From assembly GCA_904063045.1 (NCBI GenBank), contig CAJFCJ010000019.1:496001-560000 (forward strand): a stretch of 64,000 nucleotides of DNA, read 5' to 3'. Origin of the DNA: Dimorphilus gyrociliatus (taxonomy: Eukaryota; Annelida; Polychaeta; Dinophilidae). A model generated the notes under the pieces. It saw only the letters and a program-made list of their open reading frames with translations, was not told the DNA's origin and made no database searches. The translations under genes were made by a program, and so were the position numbers. Shown in pieces: positions 1-11,032 of this stretch (its first letter is position 1; each line of letters starts with the position of its first letter).

Positions 1-1019
1 TTAAATATGTTTAAACAAATTTTCCCGCTTTTACGGGTATTTTGAATCAAGCTATGAAAATTCTTGCAACGAATGGGAACAACTTAACGGAGGTGAGAAG
101 TGGAGGATGAATATGCAGAAAAAAAAATAACTTCTATTTGAATGATATAGAGATTTGTCGTAAGACTTTGTTAAATAAATTATAGTTCCATGTTTGTTTA
201 TTACGACAATCTTATTGAGATTATTGATGGAGTCTCTGTTGATAATTCTTAATTCTTTATATAAACATAGGAGGAGTTTGATCGTATTTACAAACATTTT
301 AATATATACTAATATATACACCAGAATATTTACATATATCTTTTGAAATACAAATGAAAAAGTATAGTTTCATTCGCTGGATTTTCATCTATTCAACATA
401 GAAGAATGGAATATAATTATCAAATATCATTTTAACTACGTATTGTATATAAATTACTCTATACAGTAGCTAAGCTTAATTAAAATCTATAAATAGGTAT
501 AAGACAATAAAAGATAAAGTTATTAAGAACATCATGTTTGGAATTCTGTACAATGTTTTTATTGATAATTCTTCTACATATTCCAAATGTAGTTGCCACA
601 GTTACAATTTCTTTGATGCGAACATAATAATAGTACATTTTCAACGGACTATTGCGACATTGCATATATACATTTTTGATTCTTTTGTTTTAACCGCGAA
701 CCTTTTAAACTTTTATAGAAAAATATTAAAGAATTATTAACTAAATAGAGAAATTCTTTATAAATATTGCTAAAACTTTTAGTGACAGTTATATTTTATT
801 TTTTTTATATATATATATTTTTGGATTGGAATTTGAAACCATGCTTTTTTTGTCTATCAAAACTCCTTTAAACTACTTCCTTCCACCCCAATCTGTGTAT
901 GCGAACCTCTTACGTTAAGACGAAACACTAATATCGTTTTATATTTTTTGAATGTTTGTAGAGTAAACTAGTAATAATTGTTTTTCTATATATATTTATA
1001 TACATTTGGAGGAGATGAT
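1..1019. other. AT-rich stretch, no gene recognised
   Basis: No open reading frame here resembles a known family. A short + strand frame from about position 5 to the stop at 128-130 (about 41 residues, ending in three lysines) could be the last exon of a gene lying to the left, but no convincing splice acceptor precedes it. The rest is AT-rich with many stops in all frames and probably holds the 5' leader and promoter of the gene starting at 1020. Confidence 0.4.
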
Positions 1020-1670
1020 ATGGAGAATGAATATTATCTAGATGGAAAAAGGGACTTTAAGGACGATTCGTACCCTTACGTTGAAAAAGTTAACAATTTC
1101 TTTAGTGATGTCTGCCAAGCCGATATTGAAGTTAATGGTCTATTAGATTCCATTAACAACTTATCGTTATCATCCGATCGTAGGGAAAAGTTAACCTTAC
1201 CTCATAATTTATGCAATATTACAACCGAGTCAAGGGCTCCAATACCTACAGAGTTTGCTCATAAGCATGTATCGACTGAAGTAATTAATGAAGTATATGA
1301 AAAATTTTACAAGATGGATATAATGTATAAAAGGCTCCATAGGAAAGTCGAAGAGTTTATCCGTTTAACCCTACCACAGTATCTACAGCATCAAATTGAA
1401 AATTCGTTAAAACCTTTAGAACAAGAAAATTTACGTTTAAAAACTGAATTGTTAAGACATTTAAAACCAGAAGTTAAATCACAGTTTACTCAAACTAACA
1501 CTGAAAGTACCCAAATTTTATCAAAGACTAATATAAAGAATCAATTAAATGAAGATGAAGAGTATTTTAGAGAATTTCCAACTTTTCTACTACAAGAACC
1601 AACACGAACCCGTTTCTTTGGAAATTTTAAGAAAGTTAAATCTACTTTTAAGTTAACAAACGAAAGCTAA
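1020..1670 (+). CDS. Unrecognised 216-aa coiled-coil protein, single exon
   Basis: A single-exon frame from ATG 1020 (preceded by GGAGGAGATGAT) to the TAA at 1668-1670 gives 216 residues. I do not recognise the family. The first third is acidic. Residues of about 88-150 look helical and heptad-like (KMDIMYKRLHRKVEEFIRL, then LKPLEQENLRLKTELL), consistent with a short coiled coil. The C-terminus is basic and aromatic. There is no signal peptide or membrane segment. An upstream in-frame TTG at 978 is not a plausible animal start. The gene lies 364 bp upstream of TEX9 on the same strand, and both are intronless, unlike most neighbours. A centrosomal or kinetochore-type role would be a guess from the coiled coil only. 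Confidence 0.6.
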   Translation: MENEYYLDGKRDFKDDSYPYVEKVNNFFSDVCQADIEVNGLLDSINNLSLSSDRREKLTLPHNLCNITTESRAPIPTEFAHKHVSTEVINEVYEKFYKMDIMYKRLHRKVEEFIRLTLPQYLQHQIENSLKPLEQENLRLKTELLRHLKPEVKSQFTQTNTESTQILSKTNIKNQLNEDEEYFREFPTFLLQEPTRTRFFGNFKKVKSTFKLTNES

Positions 1671-1937
1671 ATGAAACTATAACATGTGCTGTTTGTTTTG
1701 AATAGTAAAGGATAATTCTACATATAATATTAGTTTTTCTTCTCCAACTATGGATTATTTGATTAAGATGTAACTTATTTGTTTATTATATATAAAATAC
1801 ATTTAGTAAAATTGTATGCAATGTATAGTTAAAATAGGAAAAGATATTTTTAAATTTAAAAGTAACCAATCATCTGTGCAGTAAATTTAGAAAGGCTGAA
1901 AGCTACAATAAAGTAAACTCTCGTTTTATAGGCGAGT

Positions 1938-1953
1938 AAATCTCGCGAGATTT
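1938..1953. promoter_or_regulatory. Perfect CGCG palindrome (BANP-type element) upstream of TEX9
   Basis: The 16 bases aaatctcgcgagattt are a perfect inverted repeat containing TCTCGCGAGA. In vertebrates this is a strong activating promoter element bound by BANP. It lies 82 bp before the TEX9 start codon, in a GC-poor region where a CGCG run stands out. Whether this animal uses a BANP-like factor is inference. Confidence 0.55.
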
Positions 1954-2034
1954 CATGCGAGGTAAAAGAATTTAGAAGTTTTGTTTATAGTCTCAAATTT
2001 TTTAGGTAGTCAGATTCGGTTTTCAACAACTTGC

Positions 2035-2997
2035 ATGACGTCAGCAAATAACCAACATTTGAATGATATTCTTCGAAAAGAGGAGGAATATAGGCGTCTA
2101 AATGAAGAATTAGAGGCTAAAACAGCCCAATTAGTTCAAGAAGCAGATTTGGTTTTGCGAAGCCCGTCAAGTTCATTTTCTAAGCCGTCTCTTCTGTCAA
2201 AAATAGACTCAGATGACTTTTTTGAATGGAATGATGAAGAAGATTACGAAATTCGAAAAGCCAGACCAACAACACAGTCACGGAATCAGCTGAACAAATC
2301 CGTATCTAAAGCTAAAACTAAACCGGCTATTGCAAAAAAAGCAGCCAAGCCCCTAAAGTCACAACTATCTGAAGAATATCCATCAACAGAAAGGAATAAC
2401 GATGCTGAAATCCGATTTTTCAAAGCCAAAATTCGTGTTTTGCAAGAAGAAATCAATCGATCAGGTCAAGAACTGGCGAAAAAGAGAGATAAAACTTTCG
2501 AATTAACGTCAAAGCAAAAGTCTCTGGAGGATGAATTAAATAAAACTCAAAAGACTGTAAATTCTCAAGCAGCAACATTGCAAAAATTACATAAATTGGC
2601 TGATGAAGCAAAATCAAAAGTTGTAAGAGTTCAAACGGAAGTGGAAACTTTGAAAAATAAGACACAAAATCTAAGAAAAGTTGAGAAGAAGATCAACAAT
2701 AATCAAGGAAGTTTAGACGTTCAACTACAAAAAGCTCTAGACGACGCTAAGAAATATAGAGACGAATTACACGTCGTGAAATCAAATGAGAGGGAGGGAT
2801 CCGTCCATGATAAAAGGCAGTTAAAAGGTCTTTTATCCGAAAACCAAAGTTTAGAGAAATCCAAAAAGGAAATGATTTCAATATTTAATAAAAATATGAA
2901 ATTAATTGAACTGTTAAGAAAACAAAAAAGTCTTCTTGAAACTGTTAAAACTATTCCTTTTACAGAATCAGAATTTGCACGAATAATTGGTTGGTGA
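2035..2997 (+). CDS. TEX9: TEX9-like coiled-coil protein
   Basis: A single-exon frame of 320 residues from ATG 2035 to the TGA at 2995-2997. It matches the TEX9 family layout. An N-terminal EEEYRRLNEELEAKTAQLVQ helix comes first, then an acidic and a basic linker. A central segment beginning AEIRFFKAKIRVLQEEI follows, then a long heptad coiled coil over about residues 125-300. The family-type C-terminal box ESEFARIIGW corresponds to TEEEFMKALEW in mammals. TEX9 is a cilium/testis-associated coiled-coil protein of poorly known function. The frame is open upstream to 1981, but only a TTG lies there, so ATG 2035 is chosen. The ISD11 start codon follows after only 143 bp. The absence of introns is notable because the vertebrate gene is interrupted. 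Confidence 0.85.
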   Translation: MTSANNQHLNDILRKEEEYRRLNEELEAKTAQLVQEADLVLRSPSSSFSKPSLLSKIDSDDFFEWNDEEDYEIRKARPTTQSRNQLNKSVSKAKTKPAIAKKAAKPLKSQLSEEYPSTERNNDAEIRFFKAKIRVLQEEINRSGQELAKKRDKTFELTSKQKSLEDELNKTQKTVNSQAATLQKLHKLADEAKSKVVRVQTEVETLKNKTQNLRKVEKKINNNQGSLDVQLQKALDDAKKYRDELHVVKSNEREGSVHDKRQLKGLLSENQSLEKSKKEMISIFNKNMKLIELLRKQKSLLETVKTIPFTESEFARIIGW

Positions 2998-3140
2998 TGC
3001 TAAAATGATGGATAATGTTTTTAATGAATTTTGTCTTGGTAATTTTATTGGTAATGAAAAAAAAACTGTTCAATTTTTTTGATTTTGCAAAAACAGTTTT
3101 AAGTTAGTACTGCGCGAAATAGTCTATTCAACCAGTTAAC

Positions 3141-3556
3141 ATGGCCTCTCGTGGAAAGGTCTTGACTCTGTACAAAACGATGCTCAGAGAAAGCAAAAGT
3201 TTCACTGGCTATAATTTTAGGTGTGTTGACATAAAACAGAATGTATATTTTTAAAAATGCTTTTATAGTAAAAGAACCATAAAATCTCTGCTAACTTTAA
3301 TATCGTTGTTTTATCGCTCAGAGAATTTTTTATACGCCGAACTCGAGACGCTTTCAAACAACATAAGTCGGAAACAAGTCCAGAAGTTGTGGCAGATCTA
3401 ATTAAAAATGCTGAAGAGAATTTGGTTGTGATCAGGCGGCAGGTTAAAAAATAAAATTATAACGCAATTGTTAGATTTGAAACTATATTAGATTTATACT
3501 ATTAGGCAGCTATCAGTCATCTATATAAAGAGCCGGACACTGTATTGTCCAAATAG
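3141..3556 (+). CDS. LYRM4: LYR-motif protein 4 / ISD11, Fe-S cluster assembly
   Basis: Three exons: 3141-3220, 3322-3442 and 3506-3556 (83 aa). It is a small mitochondrial matrix protein that binds and stabilises the cysteine desulfurase NFS1 together with acyl-ACP. The protein opens MASRGKVLTLYKTMLRESKS, matching ISD11 (family ALYRAMLRESK; the LYR tripeptide is LYK here). It continues FIRRTRDAFK and ENLVVIRRQ, and ends with the family-type ISHLY helix. The second intron (63 bp) must be removed; without splicing the protein would stop three residues after RRQ and lose the last helix. AATAAA at 3637-3642 is the likely poly(A) signal. The gene is convergent with PELP1, whose stop codon is only 118 bp away. 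Confidence 0.92.
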
Positions 3557-3673
3557 AAGATGAAATATCAAATCTACAATGTGATTTATTATTCTTGTAA
3601 AATTAACATAACTGTTTTATCTTTCAAATGTTACAAAATAAAAACACACTATTCAAAAACTATTTAACAACTT

Positions 3674-6123
3674 TTATTGACAATTTGAAAGTATCGAACA
3701 TAAACTAATTGCTTCTTTTGACAAGTCTGCTATCTGTTAACAATAAAGATGTTTTAATTGAAAAAACATTTGTACATGTATAAATAGAGAAATACATACC
3801 ATTTGATTTGGATCTAATAATCCTTGTCTAAATGCAACTGCAGAGTAGTTGATTGGAGGATCTAAATCAAAACTACAATTCAATATACATATTTTTAAGA
3901 GATTGTAGAGAGAATATCTAAAAAAAAGTATATTAATTAATTGGAGTTTAAGATAGGATTTTTAAGTTGGTCCCACCTATAATTGACTGAATATGAAAAG
4001 CTGGAATTGTTGAAATTGTTTTTCTTTAAATCCATTTGAACTTGAAAGATTTTCTCGAATAGAAAAGAAAGTAAACTCTAATGTTTTATAAATAATAAAT
4101 TAAAGCTAAAAAACATAACGAATAAATAACTATTTACCTGGAAGTTTTCTCCAGAGATGTGCTTTCCATAATTCAGGACATAAGTTATCAAAACTCGTAA
4201 ACAGGCAACTTTTGAGCACTCATTTCGTTCAAAGTTAAATACTGGTGGCTTTGAGGCATCTCCTTGTCTACAATCTTCTTTACAGTCGATAATTGCAAAT
4301 TTCAATATTTTAACAATAGTTTTATTATCAGCATGAGGCTGAATGGCAGAACAATTCTTTAGCAAAGCCTCTAGACCTGCATAAGCCGTTTTCCGAATGA
4401 TTCTAATCATTATTAGGAAATTAATGAGGACTGTTAATAAACATATATTTAATAATACCCATTATTTTGTTTGCTTCTATAGTTCGTTGTTTCTTCTAAT
4501 AGATAGATATAAATATCCAGAAAGTTTTTGTACCTAGAGACAGTAGTCTCTTTGCAACTGAGGAAGACAATTTACGAATGAAAGTTTAATGCTTGCTTAC
4601 ACAAATGCTTACGATTTTGTTAGAGATTCTAGCACTAATGTTGCGTAGTAAACGATATGATTCCAAGTTAAATTACCGTCGATATGAGGTAGCAGCTCCT
4701 CCTGGAAAGACAAGATATTTTTATAATTATTTTCAGCATATGATAGTTTAACTACCAACTTTTGAAAAGGCACAAAAGTTCACTATCCTATTTAATAGTT
4801 CAATTATAGGTGTTACGGGAATTTCAACCTGATTTTTGGTTGGAGTTCTGAAAAAGTAATATTTCATATACATATTTATGCTGTAAATAAATTAACAACG
4901 TATATTACGTCAACAGTTGCCGTAAGGTAAAAATCATTATTTCAAAGTATACAGCTGCTTTAGTAGGCGTTAATTCATCGTCATCTTCATATCTCCTTGG
5001 TTTTTTAGCAGAAGAACCATTCATATCTGGTATTCCTTCTAAAATGGGTTGGGCATCTAACTCCTTTTCTATAAAAAATTTTCTTGATTATAGTAAAAAT
5101 TCAGACGTATTTGGATAGGCACAAACCTATTTCCTTTCCTTTATATTCATCCATGATTAGAAAATCAAGTAGTTTGTGACAAGTAACAAGTAGTCTGTGT
5201 GAAAAGCGTATTTACTAATACCAATAATAAAACTAATAGAAATTGAGTGAAAAATAAGAAAAACCTGCAGCACATTCGAAAGTAAAGTTTTGCAAAAGTA
5301 TTTTCAGGATTGCCAGAGCTTCCACTAACACTTCCCATAGCTAAAACATAAGGTAACGTTTTAGCAGCTTCATAGACTACTTCTGGTTGAGGTTTTTCAT
5401 TTTTCAAAAAATTTAAGGTAAATTTCTCCATTTTCATCTATTTAATAAGCAACTTTAACTTTGTCCTTTCAAAGGTTTAAAGTACTTACTTTTAGATTAC
5501 CAATGGAATGAGGAAACACGGATAGCACTGTTCTAAGGAATATTAATTGAGCAATTGAACATCTCGTAGACTTTAGGTTTAGTACAGTTTCAAAGATACT
5601 GTTTGTATAATCTTTCTTTATTTGTGCTTTTACTGTAGGAATAGCGTTTAATTGATAGAAAAGTAAAGCAGCAACATTTAAGGATTTAGCTTTCAATTTG
5701 AAAGGTGATCCATTATTCTAAAAACGAAAAGAAAAAAAAATATAATTACTATTATTGAAATTACATTAATAAGAAAATAATTTACGTTAATAAAGTTATG
5801 AAGTAATGCTCTTAACCAATCAACAATATTTAATTCCAAGTACTTTAAATCGCAGTTTTTAAGAGCATAAGCTAAAATATCTAAGCCGTTCTCTTGTTCG
5901 TCAATATCTGATGAGTTCAGCGAATCTTTAATATTCCTAATTTGTTGGGAGTCCTGTTATTTGATGCAATAGAGGGAAAAACTTTTAGAAATTGATTCTA
6001 GTTTAGCTTTTAGGAATTTAGGAAACTAACAGCATTAACTTGAGACTTGATAATGCAACTATTTACATCTAGATCATCTTTTACGAGCCATAGATGTTCT
6101 TTTATAAAGCATTTTTCGGCCAT
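3674..6123 (-). CDS. PELP1: PELP1/RIX1-family ribosome biogenesis protein
   Basis: Thirteen exons, 5' to 3': 6123-6031, 5953-5786, 5717-5490, 5437-5265, 5194-5127, 5068-4909, 4847-4760, 4701-4613, 4557-4459, 4402-4138, 4053-3977, 3917-3800 and 3733-3674. They join in frame to 561 aa. The helical-repeat RIX1 core is recognisable. LDILAYALKNCDLKYLELNI matches the PELP1 EGLCLLSLLVGESP region. VFPHSIGNLKMKMEKFTLNF matches YFPRACGSLKGKLASFF. EIPVTPIIELLNRIV matches PVPVQEILDFICRTL. A late YSLYNLLKICIL corresponds to RELYCLLLALLL. Family role: the rixosome with TEX10, WDR18 and SENP3, acting in 60S maturation. The protein stops soon after this core, so the Pro/Glu-rich acidic tail of vertebrate PELP1 is absent. 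The start is uncertain. ATG 6123 is the first in its exon, but the exon may begin at 6160 and be joined to an upstream exon. Confidence 0.85.
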
Positions 6124-6449
6124 AATTGGAGAATATACGCTGATCTCTTTATGTTTATGTCTGTAAACAACAAGATATTAATGTTTTTAGATGAATTGCT
6201 TGCAGGAATTTGTGTAACAGTATAAATATACAGAATAAGATATATTTTTATGAAAAAAAACATGATTTTTTTTTAACATATTAGAAATTTCTGATAATTA
6301 ATAAAAGTTATTTAAGTTTAGTAAGTGATTTAATGATTAGCAAAGCGATTGATTCAAAATATAAAATGTTTATTTTATAAATACCCGGAGAATCAGAACA
6401 AGAATTTCTAAGATCGTCTGTTTGGTAATCTTCAAGCAGACACCATAAG

Positions 6450-6470
6450 CACGTGTTTTGTGTCCGCCAT
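6450..6470 (-). promoter_or_regulatory. Candidate PELP1 promoter: CACGTG E-box beside ATGGCGG
   Basis: On the minus strand, ATGGCGG (6470-6464; YY1-like core) lies ten bases upstream of a CACGTG E-box (6455-6450), about 330 bp before the PELP1 start. E-boxes of this type are common MYC/MAX sites in ribosome-biogenesis genes. The ATG inside the YY1-like core could itself begin a short first exon, but I found only a poor donor to join it. Functional assignment is inference. Confidence 0.35.
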
Positions 6471-6979
6471 TTTTTTCTTTGGTAAAGTAAAAACTGCCAT
6501 CTATTGGCAAGCGAGAAAGAATAACTATATTCTGTTCTATTGAAAGAAAAAGTGAAGAATACCGCCAATTAAGCAGATGAAGATAGTTTGGGAACAATTA
6601 TTTGCACACGTAAATAGTAAATTTAATATTATGAAAGGTGGTGTATTATTTCATAGATTAAATCATTGTTTTATGAAAATTTTCACTTTATTCTCTTTAT
6701 CCTTCTTAATGAAAATGTTCGATTTTTATCCAAGTTAAGAGCATTGTGGTATAACAACGAAGTAACGTGACTATGTTCTACATGATAAATACGATCAGAC
6801 AAAAGTTTACCTAGGTTTCTATGGATATAAAGAGATTTTTGCTTACGTATATATTCCATTTTTTTTTCGAATTACAATTAATTCTCTTCCAGCAGAGACG
6901 TTGAAATAATATTTTTTATTCTTTCAATCACTGTGACTCAATGAAAAACAACTTTATTATATCATTAAATTAGACTAAA

Positions 6980-9900
6980 ATGGAAGAGGGTAAGGGAAGA
7001 ACAAACATTTGGTGCCAATTTGTGGCTAACCATCCAAAGAAGGCTTTTTGTAAGTTTTAATTGTAATATTAGCTGAGTTGCGAGCATCTTTTGTATTTGA
7101 ATATATATATAATATGTTGTGTGTACACTTTTAATAGGTTTAACTGGTACATTTCATCTGTCATTTTGCCTTTTAACTGGAATTTTAATGCTTACCGGAT
7201 ACGACTTATATCCAACTGTATTCGACGACGTTCCTTTGGACTTAACGAGCGATACTAATTATCTTAGAGGTATAGCTTGGAAAAACCGCAATATGGATGG
7301 TAATATTCTTAGTAGAGATTTGTCAGCGTCTCTTGGTACGCGAGAAGCAAAATATGAAGCTATTTATCTCTATTATGATTCATTGACAAGTGGAAATAAT
7401 GTTTTCACAAAAGATAATTTATTAAAAATAAAACAAGCTGAAGAATCTTTAAAAAATGTTAAAAACTATAAAAAATATTGTAAGCTAACTGCATCAACTT
7501 GTGATGATTTTATATCAATTATAAGGTTTTTTGATGGTACATTTAGTCAATTGAATCCAATATTTTATGATCCAGACTTCAATAATATTCCAAAAGTTCT
7601 TTTAGCAGCTATGAAATACCCTAATACAAAAGGTTTCTTACAATTTTTCCTTGGTAAAAATAGTAATATTACATCAAAACGTGCTTATTCTGACATAACA
7701 AGAACACTCTTTTATGTTGGATATCCTTTGGAGGATTTTTCAAGTATAAATGATAGAATGAGCTCTCAAGAAAGTATTATAAAAAATTATTTAACAAACA
7801 ATCTTAGAACTAGATTGGGTGAAATAGCCTCTACGGGCGTAGGAAATTCTGATTTTCTCTTTGAGAGTGTTACAATGTACACGGAAGATTTGAATAAACA
7901 GGTTATTTATGATTTACTGTTAGCTGCAGGTTCGTTCTTGTTCATTTATTGCTTTATGGCTTTTCAAACAAAATCCCTGTTTATAACGTCTTTCGCAATC
8001 CTATCAATAATAACATCATTCGCTGGGACAAACCTTATTTATCGTATTGTGTTTGACTATAAATACTTTGGTATTTTTCACGTATTATCAGTTTTTATTA
8101 TTCTCGGAATAGGAGCTGATGATATATTTGTCTTTTACGATACATGGCGAGCAACAGCGTTTCAAGAGTATCCTTCCCTTGCTCACCGTTTAACAGATTG
8201 TTTTCGAAAAGCCGCTGCAGCAATGCTTATAACCTCCATAACTACCATGATGGCATTTATTGTTAATGCTGGAAGTCCACTTTTAGCGGTTCAATCATTC
8301 GGTCTTTTCTCTGGTATACTTGTACTTATTAATTACTTGTCAGTGATAACATTTTTTCCCTGTATTGTAATAATATACCATAAAAAATGGGAATCAAAGT
8401 CTGGTATTGGTTGTTTCTCCTATTGTTACAAAAACGCAAAAGTTGATGATACAACTTCTGAGAAACATACTAAGAAAAATATTGTCATTCGATTTTTTTC
8501 CACATACTATTTTCACTTTATTACTCATAAAATATTCAAATGGATAATCTTATTTATTTACGCAACAGTAATTGGATTTTTTATATACTTTGCAACAAAG
8601 ATCCAACCTGATGAAGAAGCCGTAAAGATTTTTAAAGAAAATACTAATTATGGTAAAGCTAAAATTAGACGCTTGAATGCTTTTTATCCAAGCGAAAATG
8701 ACGGTATAATCAGGGTGTATATGATTTGGGGTTTGAAAGAGCAAGATCGTACTAATTGTCATAAAACTGACTTTAAAAATTGTAAAGGTAAAACAGTATG
8801 GGATTCTGGATTTGATTTAAATCCGCCACCAGCTCAATTATCAATATTAGTGAGTCAGAATATACAATTATATAATAGTATCTCTTTTATCATTTATGTC
8901 GAATTATCTAGAAATTTTGTCAACACCTCAAGAATCTACCAGATAGTGAATCTGATAAATTGAAAATCCGTAAAAGTAGTAGGGACAACAAGATGGAAGT
9001 TAGTTGTTTCATGAGTGCTATGGATAGAGAGTTTCAGAATCTGTACAATTCAACAACTACCCAACTTCCGTTGACAGAAAGCAAAATGAAAATATTTATG
9101 AGGAGTCATAATAACTTGTATAATACCAACGCCCTTCCTCAAACATTCTACAGATATTTTGAGGTCAGTGTCAATATTGCTTTTTGACTTTTTAGTTTAT
9201 CGGATTAGGTTTTATTGGTTTGTACTGAATATATAATTTTTCTATTAGACTGGTCTAGAATTTTGGTTACAAAATGGTTACAATAAACTCAATTACGATT
9301 ACGAAATTTTCGCAGAATTACTGGGTCATAGTAAAGATGGCGATAATTCATTAAAAATTAGCAAAGGCGGTAAGACATTTCTACAGTAGTATAATTGAAC
9401 AGGTTATTAAGTCAAGAATAATTTGTTCAAGATCTTTATTATGGAACAAGATTACGATACGTGGCTATAGTCGCTAATACTAGTTTACCCTATGGGGCCC
9501 TTGGGTATCAAACAGGAATTCCCATATCCGAAGAATGGGAGAAATTCTTCAATGCCCAGGTCTAACAAACTATTACTTGTGTTACTTTTTATGTTTTATA
9601 TAACATTGTAATAATAAGCGATAGTTTTTATCAGAAAGAAGAAATGCATCCATCGCTTATTAACGGCTTTCAAACGACCCCAGAAAAAGATAACAATATG
9701 TGGCATTGGTTTAGAGTTCAAAAGGTTGGTAAATAATGAAATATTAAATTGTACTAGGACATGTAGAACAACACAGAAATTGATTCGTTAGAAGCTCTCG
9801 AATGATAATCATTTGTAACTGAAAGCCTTGTTCTTAAGAATTTAAGTGTCATTGATTATTTAGTATCCTGTGTTACATTGTTATAGAATCCATTAATATT

Positions 9901-10600
9901 AGATAATAATCTTTCATCTCCTTCTACATAGAGCTTCCGGAAAATATGATTTGAAAGCATTTTTGTTTACTTAAAACAGGAGCTGGCCAATTCAGCTGTG
10001 CAAGGTATACTGGTTGGAATATCGGTATCTTTTATTATCCTTGTATTGGCTACAAAAAATATCCTTATGGGTTTCATAGCAACTTTTATTATATGTTGCA
10101 TTACTGTTACAGTTGTTGGTCTTATACCCTTGTCTGGTTGGAAGTTAGGCGTTTTGGAATCATTAAATTTAACTTTAGTTGTTGGCTTAGCTGTTGATTA
10201 TGTTGTTCATTTGGCTGAAGCATTTCACGCCTCCGAGAAAAAGGATAGAATTGGAAAAGTTCAAGACATGTTAGAAGGAGTAGGAATTTCCGTTCTGTCT
10301 GGGGCTTTAACCACTTTAGGAGCAAGTTTATTTATGCTATTCGCAAAGATACTTTTCTTTATGCAATTTGGTATATTTATGTTTGGCACCATCAGTTTTT
10401 CCCTCTTCTACGCCCTTGGGCTATTTTCAACAATATTAGGTATAGTCGGACCAGTCAATGACTTTGGTTCAATAGTACCAATCTTCAAATTTCTTAAAAG
10501 ATTAATCACTGGAAGGAAGGAATCTGATATTGATTGTACTAAATGCAAAGGAAAAGGCTTTATAGGACATGAAAACAAAGTTATTGTTGAGAATTCCTAA
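6980..10600 (+). CDS. Dispatched-like sterol-sensing RND transporter
   Basis: Seven exons: 6980-7049, 7138-8849, 8912-9163, 9249-9369, 9432-9559, 9635-9724 and 9980-10600, giving 997 aa. It is a patched/Dispatched-superfamily membrane protein. There is one N-terminal span (about 24-45), a large extracellular loop, a first five-span block starting near residue 278, a second single span near 520, a second loop, and a final block from about 790. The proton-relay type acidic motifs typical of RND proteins are present: GIGADDIFVF (about 346) in the first block and VGLAVDYVVHL (about 859) in the second. GADD is the form seen in Dispatched rather than Patched. Dispatched releases lipid-modified Hedgehog from producing cells; other family members move sterols. 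The protein is shorter than DISP1, with a short cytoplasmic tail ending in a CTKCKGKGF stretch. Assignment to Dispatched rather than a divergent PTCHD relative is inference. Confidence 0.82.
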
Positions 10601-11032
10601 CGTTAAAAATAAATATCGAAAACTGTTACAAATGAATATTATATTATATTCAATGCATTCCATTTTTATTTTGTTCATTAACAAATACAGCACTTGATTA
10701 ATTGAAAAGAAGGATCTTTATGCCCTGTGCTACCTGATTATGATATTAAAAATAGTAACAGTAGCAAGAAAACACGTTAGGCCTATAGTAATTTTGGCGT
10801 TAATCTTTTGAGCTCTCACTATAAAAAGAGAAATTCCAAATTCGAAGTAAATACGAATGAAAGGCAGAAATTTATTAATTTCAATAACTTCTTTTATAAG
10901 TTAAAGCTGTTGTGTAAATACTCCTTCATTAATTATTATAATCTTATCTATTTATTGAGCATTTGAACATAGTTGGCCGGTTGTCGTCCTTCTCACTCTT
11001 AATAGAAATATGAACAAAACGAACGGAACCTA
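10601..11032. other. Spacer between Dispatched-like gene and giant repeat gene
   Basis: No gene seen. AATAAA lies about ten bases after the Dispatched-like stop codon and is its probable poly(A) signal. The remainder is the presumed promoter and leader of the gene starting at 11033. Confidence 0.4.

Noticed and set aside
2-130. Short + strand frame at the left edge as a terminal exon
   Set aside because: Only about 41 residues, no clear acceptor and no recognisable domain; kept as a remark only.
52-321. Minus-strand 89-aa frame at the left edge
   Set aside because: No family resemblance, non-ATG start and AT-rich composition; likely chance.
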